Of a DNA stretch of 38,451 nucleotides, positions 38,342 through 38,451 are shown one piece after another; the first letter of the stretch is position 1; the number at the start of each line of letters is the position of its first letter. Both the position numbers and the translations under genes were made by a program. This DNA is from Gammaproteobacteria bacterium (GTDB lineage Bacteria > Pseudomonadota > Gammaproteobacteria > PS1 > Pseudothioglobaceae): assembly GCA_030611725.1 (NCBI GenBank), contig JAUWPG010000004.1, positions 1-38,451 of the forward strand, written 5' to 3'. The notes beneath the pieces are model-generated. The model was given only the letters and a program-made list of their open reading frames with translations. It was not told where the DNA came from and made no database searches.

Positions 38342-38451
38342 GGGGATGACATGGCTTCGACGAGGAGTTGGATCTCAAGGACGCATGCCGAGGATAAAGA
38401 TAACTCGTTAAAATATGCTTTAAAAACATAGTTGCAAACGAAAACAACTAC
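38342..38451 (+). ncRNA. ssrA: Transfer-messenger RNA (5' part, cut by window edge)
   Basis: The sequence starts GGGGATGACATGGCTTCGAC, the conserved 5' end of tmRNA (tRNA-like acceptor plus D-loop-like region). At the right edge the resume context TAGTTGCA is followed by GCA AAC GAA AAC AAC TAC from 38434, giving a tag peptide that begins ANENNY. The remainder, including the pseudoknots and the T arm, lies outside the window. tmRNA rescues stalled ribosomes together with SmpB. Confidence 0.95.

Overview
The window is compact, AT-rich chromosomal DNA from a Gram-negative gammaproteobacterium. LPS genes (kdsD, lptE), EF-P with its beta-lysyl ligase EpmA, an Rnf complex and the pgsA-tRNA-Gly-tRNA-Cys order support this. 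A lone soxB, a YeeE/YedE-type sulfur transporter and a TauE/SafE-type exporter point to a sulfur oxidiser. The gene content and short overlapping genes recall the SUP05/Thioglobus/Ruthia lineage. That placement is an inference from gene content, not from a database search.

Layout: positions 1-3254 (minus strand) hold the str operon rpsL-rpsG-fusA-tuf behind a perfect-consensus promoter, with tuf cut by the window edge. Positions 3261-6014 hold a low-molecular-weight phosphotyrosine phosphatase gene, divergent from a yeeE-kdsD pair. A long nested inverted repeat (6027-6121) separates kdsD from the convergent soxB-hupE-like pair (6136-9196). Reading rightward, murE-murF, tRNA-Arg, pgsA, tRNA-Gly and tRNA-Cys follow, then about 280 bp without genes. 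The minus strand then carries sel1-ycgN-DUF2914-argG and efp-epmA. Divergent from efp is sucC-sucD plus an unassigned Rossmann-fold gene.

From 34269 down to 21787 thirteen minus-strand genes run almost without gaps: ftsH-folP-glmM-tauE-rnfABCDG-queA-recQ-HIT-thioredoxin. The final block on the plus strand is lptE-holA-proA-tyrS followed by the 5' part of ssrA (tmRNA).

Functionally the window combines translation (str operon, EF-P/EpmA, TyrS, QueA, tRNAs, tmRNA), envelope building (MurE, MurF, GlmM, KdsD, LptE, PgsA), energy and redox metabolism (SoxB, Rnf, SucCD) and sulfur-compound transport.

I do not see a clear new multi-gene system, CRISPR array, prophage or intact insertion sequence. 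The points most worth a second look are the rnf operon without rnfE, a TauE/SafE exporter between glmM and rnfA, the Rossmann protein coupled to sucCD, the short EpmA C-terminus with a possible out-of-frame tail, the nested palindrome after kdsD, and a terminator that runs into the start codon of the gene after soxB.
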